Source of the DNA: Toxorhynchites rutilus septentrionalis
Lineage: Eukaryota > Arthropoda > Insecta > Diptera > Culicidae
NCBI RefSeq assembly: GCF_029784135.1
Contig: NC_073744.1
Location: forward strand, 100,561,303-100,625,302
Direction of reading: 5' to 3'
DNA: 64,000 nt
Shown here piece after piece: positions 23,698 through 35,476 of this stretch; the first letter of the stretch is position 1, and each line of letters begins with the position of its first letter. A program made the position numbers and the translations under genes. The notes under the pieces are model-generated. The model saw only the letters and a program-made list of their open reading frames with translations. It ran no database searches and was not told the DNA's origin.

Positions 23698-24040
23698 ACT
23701 CTATTCCAGAAAACGGCTTCAGTCACTGTCGAGACGAGCAAAATATCCTATTCCAATACACGAGTTTCATTGAAATGTTTTATTTGGTAGACTGGAGAGA
23801 CTTCTGTCACTTTTTCTCGGTAGGATCAGTGATGTCAGATGTGAGAACATGTTTTTATTTTTAAGGTGAGCAAACATACCAAACAAACTAGACGACTCTA
23901 CTGATTCATCGGCGAGCGCGACCGAACGGTCACCGTGCCATATGAGCTATTCGTCTGTTTTAAGTCGAGCTCGGCTTCTGGAATGTGGAAACAAACGAGA
24001 CGAGCGCTCGTCTGCTCGTCTCGTCTTCTGGAATAGGGCT
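23698..24040. mobile_element. MITE-like element with CTATTCCAGAA ends (also at 25917-26259)
   Basis: CTATTCCAGAA at 23701-23711 is repeated inverted at 24026-24036 (TTCTGGAATAG). Near the right end lie palindromic GACGAGCGCTCGTC strings. No target duplication was resolved and no ORF is present. The second copy is part of the 2.2-kb duplication. Confidence 0.45.
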
Positions 24041-24685
24041 TATAATCACATCACTTACCTGAGATAGTCCCAAGCGTCATTCTATGCGTTCTTTGGGCAA
24101 TTTGGTTGCTTCAGGTCAATCACGGAGAGCAACTACGAATTGTACAGTCTATCCAAGCTGAAGCTCAAGTTCTCCATACCAATGTTCAGGTAGTGACACT
24201 TTCAACGTTTAGCCGCGATTTTTTGTTGCTGCGCTCTTCATTCAGACCCCATTAAGAGCGTTTGCACAATATAATTGTCGGCTCCCAAAGATACTTATTG
24301 TATGAATATAATTTGACTAGAAATATTTTGTAAAACATTTGAAAACGAAGCGTGTATATTTTTATTTTTTTTATTTTGTAACTGTCAGTCCCAGTCAGAC
24401 AGCGCTTTCCTACGAAACAGTTCCACATCGGCTCCTAGGGACCGACGCTAGCTCAATGTGTTCAACAACTGTAGTTTGTGAGCAAATAAACGAAATGTAA
24501 TGAAACTTTACACATAAACTGGTGAAAGATGAACCTCTCGAAATGAATCTCGATCATCTTTCAGTGGGGCCATCTGTTAAAAAATCCCGGGACTTGTCAG
24601 CCCATGTAGTATTGTGAAAAATCATTGTTTCCCATTTATTTCTCTGATTACTGTTTAGCGTACCGACAGTCCATTTGGATCCCAC

Positions 24686-24838
24686 ATTAATTCACGACGC
24701 TCTTTTTTGACAGTGAAGCATGGCCAACGTGATCTATACACTCTTATCTGATTATAAGCGAAAGCTGAAGATATAATTCCTAAAAATTGAATTTCTACAG
24801 CGTTTTTTCCGTGATGCAAATTGATGTGACACACCCTT
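24686..24838 (-). mobile_element. ITmD37E-type transposon, right-end fragment
   Basis: It begins inside the transposase 5' region and runs to the right TIR and its TA. It is the product of the 2.2-kb duplication, not an independent insertion. Confidence 0.85.
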
Positions 24839-27503
24839 TAATTTTAGAAGTTTTTTTTTGGTTACCTTGTCAGGTTTTCAAGATAAATTTCCTGACGTTG
24901 TGATTAGAGTTTGATAAAGACTAGGCACGATAAATAACGAAATATATCACCGGTCCGGTTAATTTTAAAGGAATTTTCTCGATTACCTCAGGTTTCCCAA
25001 GAATAATTTTCCGTCGTCGGAATTTTAGTTCGAAAAAGAGTAGGCACGATGAATAACAAAGTACAATTTGATTTTTCAATATGGCAACAAATAGTTTAAA
25101 CATAGGTTGAATCAAGAATGAAGAATATCAACGGGCCGATTTATTTTAAAGGAATTTTGGTTATATTGTTTCCCAAAAATAATTTTCTGTCTTTGCGTTT
25201 TGAGTTAGATAAAGAGTAGACATTGTAAATAACGAAACACAACACAGGTCCGATTAATTGAAAAGAAATTTTCTCGGTTACCTTGTTAAGTTTCCCAAAA
25301 ACAATGCTCCGCATTCGGGACTGAAGTTCAATAATGAGTAGACACGAAAAACAACGAAATACATCACAGGTCTGGTTAATGTTAGACGAATTTCCTCTGT
25401 TACTTTGTCAAGTTCACTAATAATGTTTGATGAATGTAATGAATATAAGATTTTCGGGATTTCGTTTAGACGAGTGGTCGACAGTTCTAGAGACGTCGGT
25501 TAATCGTTCGATTAATTCAAATAATCGAATATCTGAAATTGTAATCGATTAATTTTGTATCGAATAATTTGAAATCAAAATATGAATACATCGAATAATT
25601 GTCACTGTAATCGCGATTAATTAAAAAAGGAATCTTTCTCAGGTTTAATGCATTTTTCTGCTAAGAATAAGGCTATATAATTTTTTTATCCAACATTTTT
25701 CATCCAACCATTTAACATCGACAACCCGATAGTTCACGCGACCAGAATGACAACGTGATACGTGATTATTTCAAGAAAAAAATATTCGTTCGATTAATCG
25801 AATATTGAAAGACAATTATTCGAATGAATCGAATATTGAAAAATGTCCCAACGATTAATCGATAATCGAATAAATGAAAAATTTAGACATCACTAGACAG
25901 TTCGCGTTAACATAGGACTCTATTCCAGAAAACGGCTTCAGTCACTGTCGAGACGAGCAAAATATCCTATTCCAATACACGAGTTTCATTGAAATGTTTT
26001 ATTTGGTAGACTGGAGAGACTTCTGTCACTTTTTCTCGGTAGGATCAGTGATGTCAGATGTGAGAACATGTTTTTATTTTTAAGGTGAACAAACATACCA
26101 AACAAACTAGACGACTCTACTGATTCATCGGCGAGCGCGACCGAACGGTCACCGTGCCATATGAGCTATTCGTCTGTTTTAAGTCGAGCTCGGCTTCTGG
26201 AATGTGGAAACAAACGAGACGAGCGCTCGTCTGCTCGTCTCGTCTTCTGGAATAGGGCTTATAATCACATCACTTACCTGAGATAGTCCCAAGCGTCATT
26301 CTATGCGTTCTTTGGGCAATTTGGTTGCTTCAGGTCAATCACGGAGAGCAACTACGAATTGTACAGTCTATCCAAGCTGAAGCTCAAGTTCTCCATACCA
26401 ATGTTCAGGTAGTGACACTTTCAACGTTTAGCCGCGATTTTTTGTTGCTGCGCTCTTCATTCAGACCCCATTAAGAGCGTTTGCACAATATAATTGTCGG
26501 CTCCCAAAGATACTTATTGTATGAATATAATTTGACTAGAAATATTTTGTAAAACATTTGAAAACGAAGCGTGTATATTTTTATTTTTTTTATTTTGTAA
26601 CTGTCAGTCCCAGTCAGACAGCGCTTTCCTACGAAACAGTTCCACATCGGCTCCTAGGGACCGACGCTAGCTCAATGTGTTCAACAACTGTAGTTTGTGA
26701 GCAAATAAACGAAATGTAATGAAACTTTACACATAAACTGGTGAAAGATGAACCTCTCGAAATGAATCTCGATCATCTTTCAGTGGGGCCATCTGTTAAA
26801 AAATCCCGGGACTTGTCAGCCCATGTAGTATTGTGAAAAATCATTGTTTCCCATTTATTTCTCTGATTACTGTTTAGCGTACCGACAGTCCATTTGGATC
26901 CCACAAGAAGCACAATCGAATTGCGCTGGGCGACGAACGTATTGTTATTCACGCCCATCGAAGCCTGTCATACCGCGAATGAGTCATCACTGGATTGCCG
27001 AGCATTGCTTACATCAGCGCAAAGCCAAAATATGAAGTAAAAACTTCAGATCGTGAAAGAATATTGATTTTTTTTCAGTTGTTGCATTTGAAAATGCTAC
27101 AATTTTGAAAGATAATTTTTAGCAATTGAGTTTTCCTAACAGCCTGATCAACCTACAAATTTTAACCATTGTTCGATCATTCGATTTTTTTTCATTCTCC
27201 GAAAAATGGAAGATTGGAAAAAATAAAAAAAAAACTCAAAACTAAACTAAAAAAAATAACCATAAAACATAATTTCTCTTAAAAATTGACATTCAAATAT
27301 ATCTGTTTCTATTTTGTTGTTTTGTTTATGCACTCGTTGAAATCTACGACAATGCAGCTTGTGTGGTTTTATCAAGCTCAGATTTATGAATCTAACTCTG
27401 ATACGAGGCAATGTGACGTTAGACTTTCTGAGCGATCTAGCTGTCGTGAAACATACTTGCCAATACACAAAATGGCAGCTTGGACAGTTTTTCAGCAGTT
27501 TTC

Positions 27504-27960
27504 TTACAAGCAAGAAAGCTCGAGGAAGTAATTGGAGGAAGTTGAACAGCAGGTACTGAATGCACGGGTTAGTAATCCCCGAATTTCTTCAGTGTTATCG
27601 AATCGTTGACCGCCGAGCGCCTGTTTCATCACCGGGAATAAGTGATAGTCGCTAGGGGCGAGATCTGGGGAGTAAGAAGGATGCTCCAACACAGTCCATT
27701 TGAATTTTTCAATTGCTCTTGAGTTACGCGAGCAGAATGGGGCCGCGCATTATCGTGGAAGAAGAACACTCCTTTCGTCAATAAACCTGGCCTATCCATA
27801 CCTCTCACGCAGAGATCACGAGTTCAATTCTCACTCCCGACATTCTTCCAAAAATGGAAGTAAAAGTGACGAACCAGCCGAAATGTGTTGAAAGTCACTA
27901 TAATAGAAAAAAAAATAAACCTGGCCTTTTGTTCTTAATCGGTTCAAAACTCCACAACAG
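27504..27960 (-). pseudogene. mariner transposase C-terminal part with nested SINE
   Basis: The minus-strand reading gives FEPIKNKRPGL, then the SINE (27794-27913), then LTKGVFFFHDNARPHSA with the second catalytic Asp (HDN). After a 1-bp frame loss it reads VLEHPSYSPDLAPSDYHLF with the third Asp, and GGQRFDNTEEI follows. This is the C-terminal half of a mariner-family DD34D transposase. The N-terminal half is absent. It is non-functional. Confidence 0.85.
27780..27927 (+). mobile_element. tRNA-type SINE fragment with 14-bp TSD
   Basis: The insertion 27794-27913 is flanked by AATAAACCTGGCCT at 27780-27793 and 27914-27927. A B-box-like GAGTTCAATTCTC (about 27820-27832) suggests tRNA descent, and the 3' end is an A-run. 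No A box is seen, so it is 5' truncated. The TSD sequence is part of the mariner coding region, which fixes the insertion site. Confidence 0.75.
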
Positions 27961-28069
27961 TACGGTGACGAAACAGGCGTTCGGCGGTCAACGATTCGAT
28001 AACACTGAAGAAATTCGTGACGCAGTTACGAACATAAAAAAGTTCGACGCTACGCACTTCGCGCTCTGA
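27961..28069 (+). pseudogene. Inverted short copy of the mariner transposase C-terminus
   Basis: The plus strand reads VTKQAFGGQRFDNTEEIRD, ending with a stop at 28067-28069. This repeats the segment that lies on the minus strand at about 27570-27630. The two copies face each other around the SINE-bearing segment, so an inversion or template-switch event is likely. Confidence 0.75.
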
Positions 28070-30812
28070 ATAGAAAAACTTACTTGTGTATCATTCAATA
28101 TTGATAGATATCCAAACACTGGGAACAATATTTCAACCATGAAACATAATGCTTTGGATCGTGCAGCCTTGGAGCTTGGAGTATCCCACTTCGTGCTTAA
28201 AGTGGTCGCACATTGTTTGTACGGAGGTCAAATATTTGATACTTTTTGACGGATGAAATTTGGTTTAATATTTGTACAAACACTATTTTGTTTGACACTC
28301 TTTAATTTTCAGCAATGGCAAACAATGTCAAACATCGAACATGGAAAATATTCGACTGAAATTTCTGAGGTAACCTAACCTCGTACCGACAGAATGGACG
28401 ATTATTTTATAGCGATTTCATTTTTGTTCAGTTTCAACTCCAGTACCACACTAACTGCTGTCAAAACGTTTTTTTATTCACTCAGTTTCGACCTAGAGTC
28501 GCACTAGGTTCGCCCGGAAAGCTGTTAGTTTCGCACTGAGATGTTTCACAGGTTGGCACTCGGGTTCACCAATACAACTATTTTTGGAAAATCTGAAAAT
28601 AAAGACTACGAAAATGGAAAACCTACTGCTTTTGTATTATTTGAATCGTAATCCAATTCGGATTCTGATTTTGAAGAATATATCCGCGCAGACGGCATTA
28701 AGCTTCGCGTGCTTCCATTGGGAGGCGAAAATAATGATGGATATTCAGGTGGAATAAACATGCTTTCAAAATCAAAATTATGAATGAAAATTTACTTTAA
28801 CGTATCGAATATTAATTTTCTGTGATGAAATAAGAGGTTATCGATATCGCAGAAACATATTGAACGACAACTGTGTTTATTGATGATTTTATATTATAAT
28901 AGTAATTATTTGTGGAACAAACAGGAAATGCATCGACAAACGGTTAAGTGAGTATCAAGACTACATGTGTTAGGTAATCAAACAATATGAAGTAAAAATT
29001 TTCATTCAAACTTTTATATTTTTACACTGCACTTGGCCCTTCTGAATTGATAGAGAATAATTTACCTCCCAAGCACTGATATCGCCACCAGACGTCGACA
29101 CTGTACATTTGTCGTCGCAAATATAAACAAATCAGACAAGAGTGGAAAGATTTACGGGTGTTGGTTGTGTCGAACTTTGATTTTGTTAGTAGTCAGGAAG
29201 ATAGGAAGTTCACATACCAGGCATACCAGTCTGTTACTCAAATGGTACAAAATTGAATGGGCCAACGAATAACGTTGAAAGAGGATATACAAAAGCTAAT
29301 TACATATTTTCAAATCACATTTTTCGAATCATGAAAAAAAAACAGAACATTGTTCCGTTTGTTGGGAACTGTGGGGTGGACTGTATATGTATGGTTGCTC
29401 CACTTATGGAGACAACCGGTGCGTGGAAGGAACACTTGTGTTCCTCACGCCTTAATCTTCTTGGTGGGAGTCCCTGTGGCTCCGCTCCATGCTCTGAAAA
29501 GAGCAAGTAAACTCTTTACTCTTTAAGGATGTGTTTTAGGAAATCCTTCTGTTGGATCTGGGTCAAAGTAATGCAAGGTGGGCGCATGATGTTTGAGAAC
29601 TTTACGCTATATACATTTTATTCTTCTTAAATTCACTCCTTTCAATATGTACACTTGGTTGTATTAGTTTCATTGCTGCACATGCGAATGTGCCACTATT
29701 CTGCTACTGGAGTACTGCACCCCCACTCATGTGGTTGAATTGTTTTCATACTGCTACTGATGTTGAGGTTATGCTACTGCTGTTGCTTCTCTTGCAACGT
29801 TTGGTGTCTTCTTCTTCACTAGGCTAATGATGGTCCCTCCGCGCGGTCGGGTGGCTGCTGTTATGCTCGGCTGTTGCGTCACGAAAAAAAGGGGGTGGGA
29901 TTTACGATCTGATTCGTTCCCCTTTTTAGTGCGCTTCTCGGACTTAACAAACATATCACGAACTAAAATATTTAATTTTTTCTTTGATTTCAGAAATAGT
30001 ATTCTAAACTTCAGTTGTCTCAAACTAAGACGCAAGCGGAAAACTTTTCGTCTCAATCTAAGTCATACGGAATCAATCAAATTTATTTTTCAAGTTCATT
30101 TTACATGTTTATCCGTCATAGGAACAAAAGATTTTGTGACTCTGACTTTGTTCGTTTACGTTTTTGGTCGACGTAACGAGAAGTAAAATTGAAATGAAAT
30201 TAAGTTTAGAACACTTTAAAAATACTGAAATTTCAGTTTCTGTTAAAATGTCTGGCACTTATGATTTTAAACGCTAGCATTGATTTAGGAAAAAAATGGT
30301 TCGTTCATTTAATTTGTTTATTTTTACTTTTAATAACTATTATAAAATAGTAACATACACAAACAAAATCTGTGACGTCACAGATTTAAAAAATCTTCCT
30401 TTCATTTTCCATCTCGATATAACGCATACCAACAAACCACCGCATTCGTGAAACTGAATTTTTTTTATCACAGAGTCTGTTCGGCACTAACTCAGTTTAA
30501 AAAACGAATTCGCTAAAAGTGTACTGAAGTGAATGTACACAGAGAACCGGACTAGTTGAATACACATTTCGCGTATCATCAACACCCCAATCACAGCAAT
30601 AGTTATAAATTCTAATTTATATAGTAACAAATTGCAATTTTTCCCTGATTGGTAAATGAATTTCTTGATTTTCCCTGACTGATTAAATTTCCTGATATTC
30701 AATGGTTTTATAACAATAACACAAATCCCTTCAAATAGTGAAATAAACTAATAAAATCAACAAATTATATATGGTAGTTATAGATATATTTTTTAACATT
30801 CAAATATCGTAC
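28070..30812. other. Unassigned AT-rich sequence, probably intronic
   Basis: No gene or named repeat is recognised. At 29376-29540 there is a GC-richer stretch with a strong inverted pair (GGAACACTTGTGTTCC), and at 29700-29900 a CTGCTACTG-rich stretch. Both could be parts of unknown elements. The 119-codon plus-strand ORF at 29827-30186 has no recognisable domain and is probably a chance ORF. Confidence 0.35.
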
Positions 30813-31029
30813 CTTGAGATCTGGATTTCCGAACGGTATCCGACATACAAGTTGAAGGATTAACGGTTGTTGTCTTTTTGCTGGGGCTTCCCACACTTGT
30901 TATGCTCATTCCTCTTTCATGTAATGAGAAAGGAATTGTCGTGTTAGAGGAATTTGGAGTAGTAGCACAACTCGTATTTCCATTACTGTTAGCGCTAGCA
31001 ATTGCACTAGAACTGCATAAACCGTTTAT
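30813..31029 (-). CDS. Ser/Thr/Asn-rich exon, probably tomosyn linker
   Basis: The minus strand has an acceptor TTTTTGCTTATTACGCAG ending at 31030 and a donor CAAG/GTACG at 30813/30812. The 217-bp exon is open in the frame INGLCSSSAIASANSNGN and ends VRKSRSQ plus one base. That base with AT from the exon at 4751 makes an Asp codon and continues the tomosyn frame into SRSRSSS. Tomosyns have a poorly conserved, alternatively spliced linker before that motif, which fits low complexity here. Other exons may lie between. Splice sites and phase are seen; the gene name is inferred. Confidence 0.6.
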
Positions 31030-31215
31030 CTGCGTAATAAGCAAAAAGTTAGTTTAATCACATAAAGAAAGCAGTGCGTCGTTAAGCATGAAATTCTGAA
31101 CAACATACAAAGGAAGCCTAAAGCCACAGATCTCGATAATTATCAAATCCAACGGATCTTTTTGAACACTAAACATAATCTATTATATGGAAACATATCG
31201 AGTACTTAAAAAAAA

Positions 31216-32795
31216 CAGGAGGTAGGTTATACCTATGGTATAACCGCAAGGGTGACGTAGGACTATCGTTGATTTAGAGATCATTTGTTTGAAGTTGAAT
31301 CTGAATTCATTCTGAATGAATGAATATTTGGGGGACTTCGATAACGAGAGCGTTACGTTTTATGCATCCAATATTGGATACGGAAATATCCTACTGATGG
31401 GGAAGAATAATCTTCAGAAGCTATCCTGTTAATTGCGATTGAAATCAAAAAAACCAAATGTATTTGGTCACAGTGTTACATGGATAGAAAACATTCAAAT
31501 AAACTCTTTCACATGAATGTATTTTTAAATTCCCAGAGTAACTGGCAGATTTTTTTCCAGATCTTTCTCGATGTTGAATGGCATCCAAACGGAAAGAATT
31601 CGTGCGTGTATGTGTATGTGTAGCGGCTGCTTTGATGGTCACCTTCTCTTCTCCTGAAGGATCGGCTTCTCTGTGCTCCCTCACAGGTTTAAACAAACTG
31701 CTTGAGTTTCAGGGCAGATCTCGATCCTTCGCCGTCCAGCACCCTCAGCAACGATGTTGTCTTGACGATGTCCTCACGAAAAATGAATGCATCTCACCAC
31801 CAGAATATCGCTTAAGTATGCTTTTTGTGCGTGATTGAATCGAGAGAAGGCGTGATTTACGATGGCAATTTGGAAGGCAAACTAGAGGGGAATGAACTCT
31901 TTGAGTTCGGAACTTTCAGCGACTGAGCAATAATCGATTGCGGGCGCATACAATATTGGATACGGAAATATCCTACTGATTGGGAAGAATAATCTTCAGA
32001 AGCTATTCTGTTAATTGCGATTGATTGAAAAATCACAAAACCAAATGTATTTGGTCACAGTGTTACATGGATAGAAAACATTCAAATAAACTCTTTCACA
32101 TGAATGTATTTTTAAATTCCCAGAGGAATTGGCAGATTATTTTCAGTAACGATTGGATATTTCCACATTTTCCTCGATACTGGAAGCCCACCAGTGGTTA
32201 ATGCTAACTCGATAACCATCTGTTAATAGCACTTGATTGAAACATATTTGGTCACAGTGTTACATGGATAGAAAACATTCAAATAAACTCTGTCACATGA
32301 ATGCATTTTTAAATTCCCAGAGGAACTGGCAGCTTATTTTCCGGATCTTTCTCGATGCTGAATGGCATCCAAACGGAAAGAATTCCGCGCGTGTGTGTGT
32401 GTAGCGCCTGCCTCGAGATCTTCCCGGGGAACCGTTTGTGGCATCACTCTCCTCCTGATGGATTCCCTTCTGGCCTAAGGTGCACAAACAGGCTCTTGGT
32501 GACACCGTTCATTCGCGCTTTCATGATAAACGAAGAGCTTCACCACAACAGCGACAAAATGCTCCAATCGCTGTTCAATCAGAACTGAGTGGATTTCCGA
32601 GCGGCGCTCGCTTATATACCGATTGGTGATTTCAATAGCCTGTTTTGAAAGCAATTTTAAGACTATTGAAACAAGTTTTTGGATCATAAAGTAACAAGTA
32701 TAGAACGCGTAGACATTTTATCTTTCGAATGAAGTGTTTATCATACCATTTCGTTCAGTTGTTTAGGAGCTATTAACGCTCAAAAATTATCTTCC
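31216..32795 (+). mobile_element. GACGTAG superfamily member, E start, lacking its 3' end
   Basis: It starts with CAGGAGGTAGGTTATACC and GGGTGACGTAGGACTATCG. Internal blocks shared with the 47.9-64 kb array are the CCAATATTGG palindrome, GAAGAATAATCTTCAGAAG, the (GT)n-rich GTGTATGTGTATGTGTAGCG block and CTCACGAAAAATGAATG. Near 32605 is CGCTTATATACCGATTGG, a TATA-like promoter block facing the minus strand. The block GGAGCTATTAACGCTCAAAA at about 32765-32785 stops short of the usual 3' end seen at 59114-59129. Part of the interior appears twice (about 31365-31560 and 31945-32135). Confidence 0.6.
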
Positions 32796-32799
32796 GAAG

Positions 32800-33148
32800 A
32801 GCAACATCGCGAACATCAAACAAGAAGAAGCACCATCGAAGACATCTTAATTACAAAATATTTATCAGCTCTCCGATAATAGAGCAAATATTAAAAGTGA
32901 GCGACAATAAAGCGAGAAGAAAGGAAAAAACAAAAAAACGCAAGTGTACAAGAGTGTGAAGTCAAAAAGTGAAGTAGCAGGCAACAAATCGCTTAGTGTC
33001 GGTATCAGCGAAAAAAAAGGAACTTTGTGGACTCTTTGTGTTTCGAAAACCGGAAAAAAATATTATATTTCAGTGAGTGAAAAAAAAGCAACAGGACCCG
33101 AGGAATGTTCCCGTGGAGAATGAGGATGTTTCAAATGTTATTGATAAG
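32800..33148 (+). other. Candidate first exon of a plus-strand gene
   Basis: A purine- and A-rich leader without transposon similarity is followed by ATG at 33105 and a short open reading MFPWRMRMFQMLLI. A donor of strong consensus follows, GATAAG/GTGAGT, at 33148/33149. The acceptor was not identified. The coiled-coil ORF downstream has an in-frame stop just before its first ATG, so a direct coding join to that ATG is not supported. It could be a 5' UTR exon. Confidence 0.35.
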
Positions 33149-33463
33149 GTGAGTTTTTTTTTTAATTTTTGAATTACAAATACTTCGGCTTAATCGAGAA
33201 TAATTTCCACGTGGCCAAATAACGCTTGAATGCATATGCATTACATTCAGAGATGCCAGGGTTGAAGACATGTCTTCATTTTGAAAACATTTGATTTTGT
33301 GTATGTGGTATAGTGTATGTGGATTTTTGGGAGATATTATTCCAATAAAACTCCTAATATTTGCAGAAAATATCATCAAAAAAAGTAAGGCTTTTAACTT
33401 AGAGTCATTCGTTCACTCTTGTTAGCAGTGTTAGTTGTTGTCTCGGTGTTATTCATTGGTTTT

Positions 33464-35476
33464 GGCGTAGAACTACGTCTTTCATTAAGGGTGTCAAATC
33501 AGAAAACAGGTCACGTTTTTATGAAATAAAGTTAACGTTAATAACTATTTTTGCCGCGAACGGATTTTGGCAATTTACATACTAAACGAATTCCGTAAGA
33601 TTTGTTTAATATGCTATACACTAGAATCCCCTGGTTTGTAAATGGTTAACATTCATGAAAACTTTAAGTGTTTCTATTTCCCCATACATTTGTTCTGTCC
33701 ATTTGAGTGCTTTCCCGAACAGAGATATCAATAACGAGCAACTTATCGACGACCAACGGAGGGGAAATCGTAGGATTTAAAGTCTCCGTGAACAAAGGAA
33801 CAGAAGAAGAATGAAGGGGAATACTTGCCTAGAGTATAAACAGTGGATCTCGCTGAGGCAAACTTTCATTCGGCATCGGACTGTTGAGTAATCCAGTTCA
33901 CTTTGCTTTCGCTGCGCTTCGATCTAAGATTGGACCCCACCAGTGGTAATCCAACTTGGAAATCGTCGTTTGATTTTTCTGTTCGTTTTTCGCGTTATTC
34001 GTATCGTGTGTTCTTCTTCCTGCGTCATAAATTGGACGCTTCGCGTAGTGTGCGATGAGCAAGAAGAAGAGGAAGGCAGGCTCGAGCCCTGCAAAAAAAA
34101 ACGAACGCATTGCCAGGGGCAATAAAATTTCGAGGTAAGCGTCATCTAATGATGCACGAGGTGTTGGTGCAGTGAAAAGCGCTCGCACTGAACCGAACCT
34201 TCGCAAATGTGACACCGCACCGAACAACAGCGAAGTAGGCGATTTCGGCGCGTCGGTCGAAAATGTAAACGCCCAGGCAGCAACCAACATCAAGCTCCCC
34301 CCGCTGGTGATGAACGCGGTCGCTCTTGACAAACTCATCAGCGAATTCGCATCGATGGGTGTTACAGCAGAGTACAAGCTGTGTGGCATAATTCAGTCTT
34401 TTTCCAAGCAGGTTAACATTGTTTATTTTCCGTCTTCATAAGGGCTTCGTTGGTGCCTTTGAGAATGCATCAATGCATTAAACCGACGTTATGGCGAAGC
34501 AGACGTTAAGGTTGTGCACCAAAAAATTATTTGGGAATACCAAGCATCTTGAATGTCTTACTGGAATGTTATAAGTTACTTGGGTTCGCGTGCCAGTCGC
34601 AAAACTGCCTTCAACTAGGATTGCATTTGCGCTAATATTGATCATAATGAAGCATTGCTACTGTTTTCGAGGTTGTTATTAACAAAAAGAGTTTATTTCT
34701 CTTGTTTAGTCATCAAGAAAGTAAATGTTCTGGAATTTTGTATGTGATTAGGTTTTGCTTGCCAGTAGCAAAACTTCCTCCACTAAGGGTGACAGCTGCG
34801 CTTCTCTTGAGTATGAGAAAGTAATGCAACTCTTTTCGAGGCCAGTAATATTAACAGAAGCGTTTCTTTTGAGAATAGCGCAAAATGATGAGAAATGTTT
34901 ATATTGCTAGTAGTTTCAAGCCACCAATGTATGGCTCTGTATGCATGCAATGGTTAACGCTTGTTTGGCGCTTGGTTTACGCTTAGTTTGTACGAACGAT
35001 ATCTAGAGGTGCGATTCCTTTGAGGCATTACTGAATAACATGTAGCATGATATTTGATACTTGCAAGTGTTGTCATTGTTGTTGTTTACATTCGGTGCCA
35101 AAGATATATTGATGTTGTTATGAGATATGGAATAATGGTGCTGGTGCAACATGTATATAATCGACTGTAGCCGAGTCTATGTCAATTTCGAAAAAGGCCA
35201 CCGGAATAGCCTTCGAGGTAAATTTTCAATGCATTGACATGAAATAAATTGCGACATACGATTGTTTTGCGAGGGCAAGAATGAATCATCAATCAATTAT
35301 CGTCAACTGATTCTACAATGAAAAAATCAATTCAGAGATTATTCTACTAAGCAGTTGTTTCTAAAATTTCACAGCATTATAGAATAATATCCGAAGGTAT
35401 AAACAAACGACGATATAAAATAACAGCGTAGTTCTACGTCAACAATGCGGTCGTATCTTGGACACAACCTCCTATA
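33464..35476 (-). mobile_element. GACGTAG superfamily element, M type, copy 2
   Basis: It has the same ends as copies 1 and 3 in reverse orientation: GGCGTAGAACTACGTC at about 33464, and TAGTTCTACGTCAACAATGCGG then CACAACCTCCTATA near 35476. It contains the 5' piece of a LINE (about 33870-34440) and interior blocks shared with copy 1 (for example TTGGTGCACAACCTTAAC-type). Confidence 0.65.
34055..34441 (+). pseudogene. 5' fragment of a Jockey-like LINE ORF1
   Basis: ATG at 34055 opens MSKKKRKAGSSPAKKNERIA, with a stop at the 28th codon, then the same frame continues to 34441. It includes NIKLPPLVMNAVALDKLISE and GVTAEYKLCG, which resemble the start of the conserved gag region in Jockey-clade ORF1 (PPLV/I ... 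YKL). The frame then leaves the family at about 34395. It lies inside the M-type element in the opposite orientation. This is a fragment only. Confidence 0.5.

Larger units (their letters stand above)
22468..26904. repeat. Tandem duplication, about 2218-bp unit
   Basis: 22468-24685 and 24686-26904 are nearly identical, with a 1-bp length change in a T-run. The junction CCCAC/ATTAATTC at 24685/24686 joins the right end of the unit to a site inside ITmD37E copy 3. The right-hand end (26904/26905) continues into unique sequence. Shared bases at the junction are at most one, which fits end joining or template switching more than unequal crossing over. Confidence 0.9.
4752..30812 (-). other. Probable 26-kb tomosyn intron filled with transposons
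   Basis: The interval between two phase-compatible minus-strand exons contains only transposable elements and pseudogenes. Most are listed separately: mariner, I-clade LINE, H2A element, ITmD37E tandem repeats, SINE. No additional exon was recognised inside, but a short alternatively spliced exon could be missed by eye. Confidence 0.5.

Noticed and set aside
24560..24610. CCCGGGACTTG string as mariner terminal repeat (also 26780-26830)
   Set aside because: Resembles mariner ends, but no partner end or transposase lies at a fitting distance.
31578..31838. ORF with VCVCVAAA and similar GT-repeat-coded strings, recurring in the array
   Set aside because: Arises from the (GT)n/(CA)n block; open on both strands in several copies, so probably not a gene.
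33898..34389. Minus-strand ORF of 163 codons
   Set aside because: Antisense to the LINE ORF1 fragment, which has recognisable family motifs on the plus strand.
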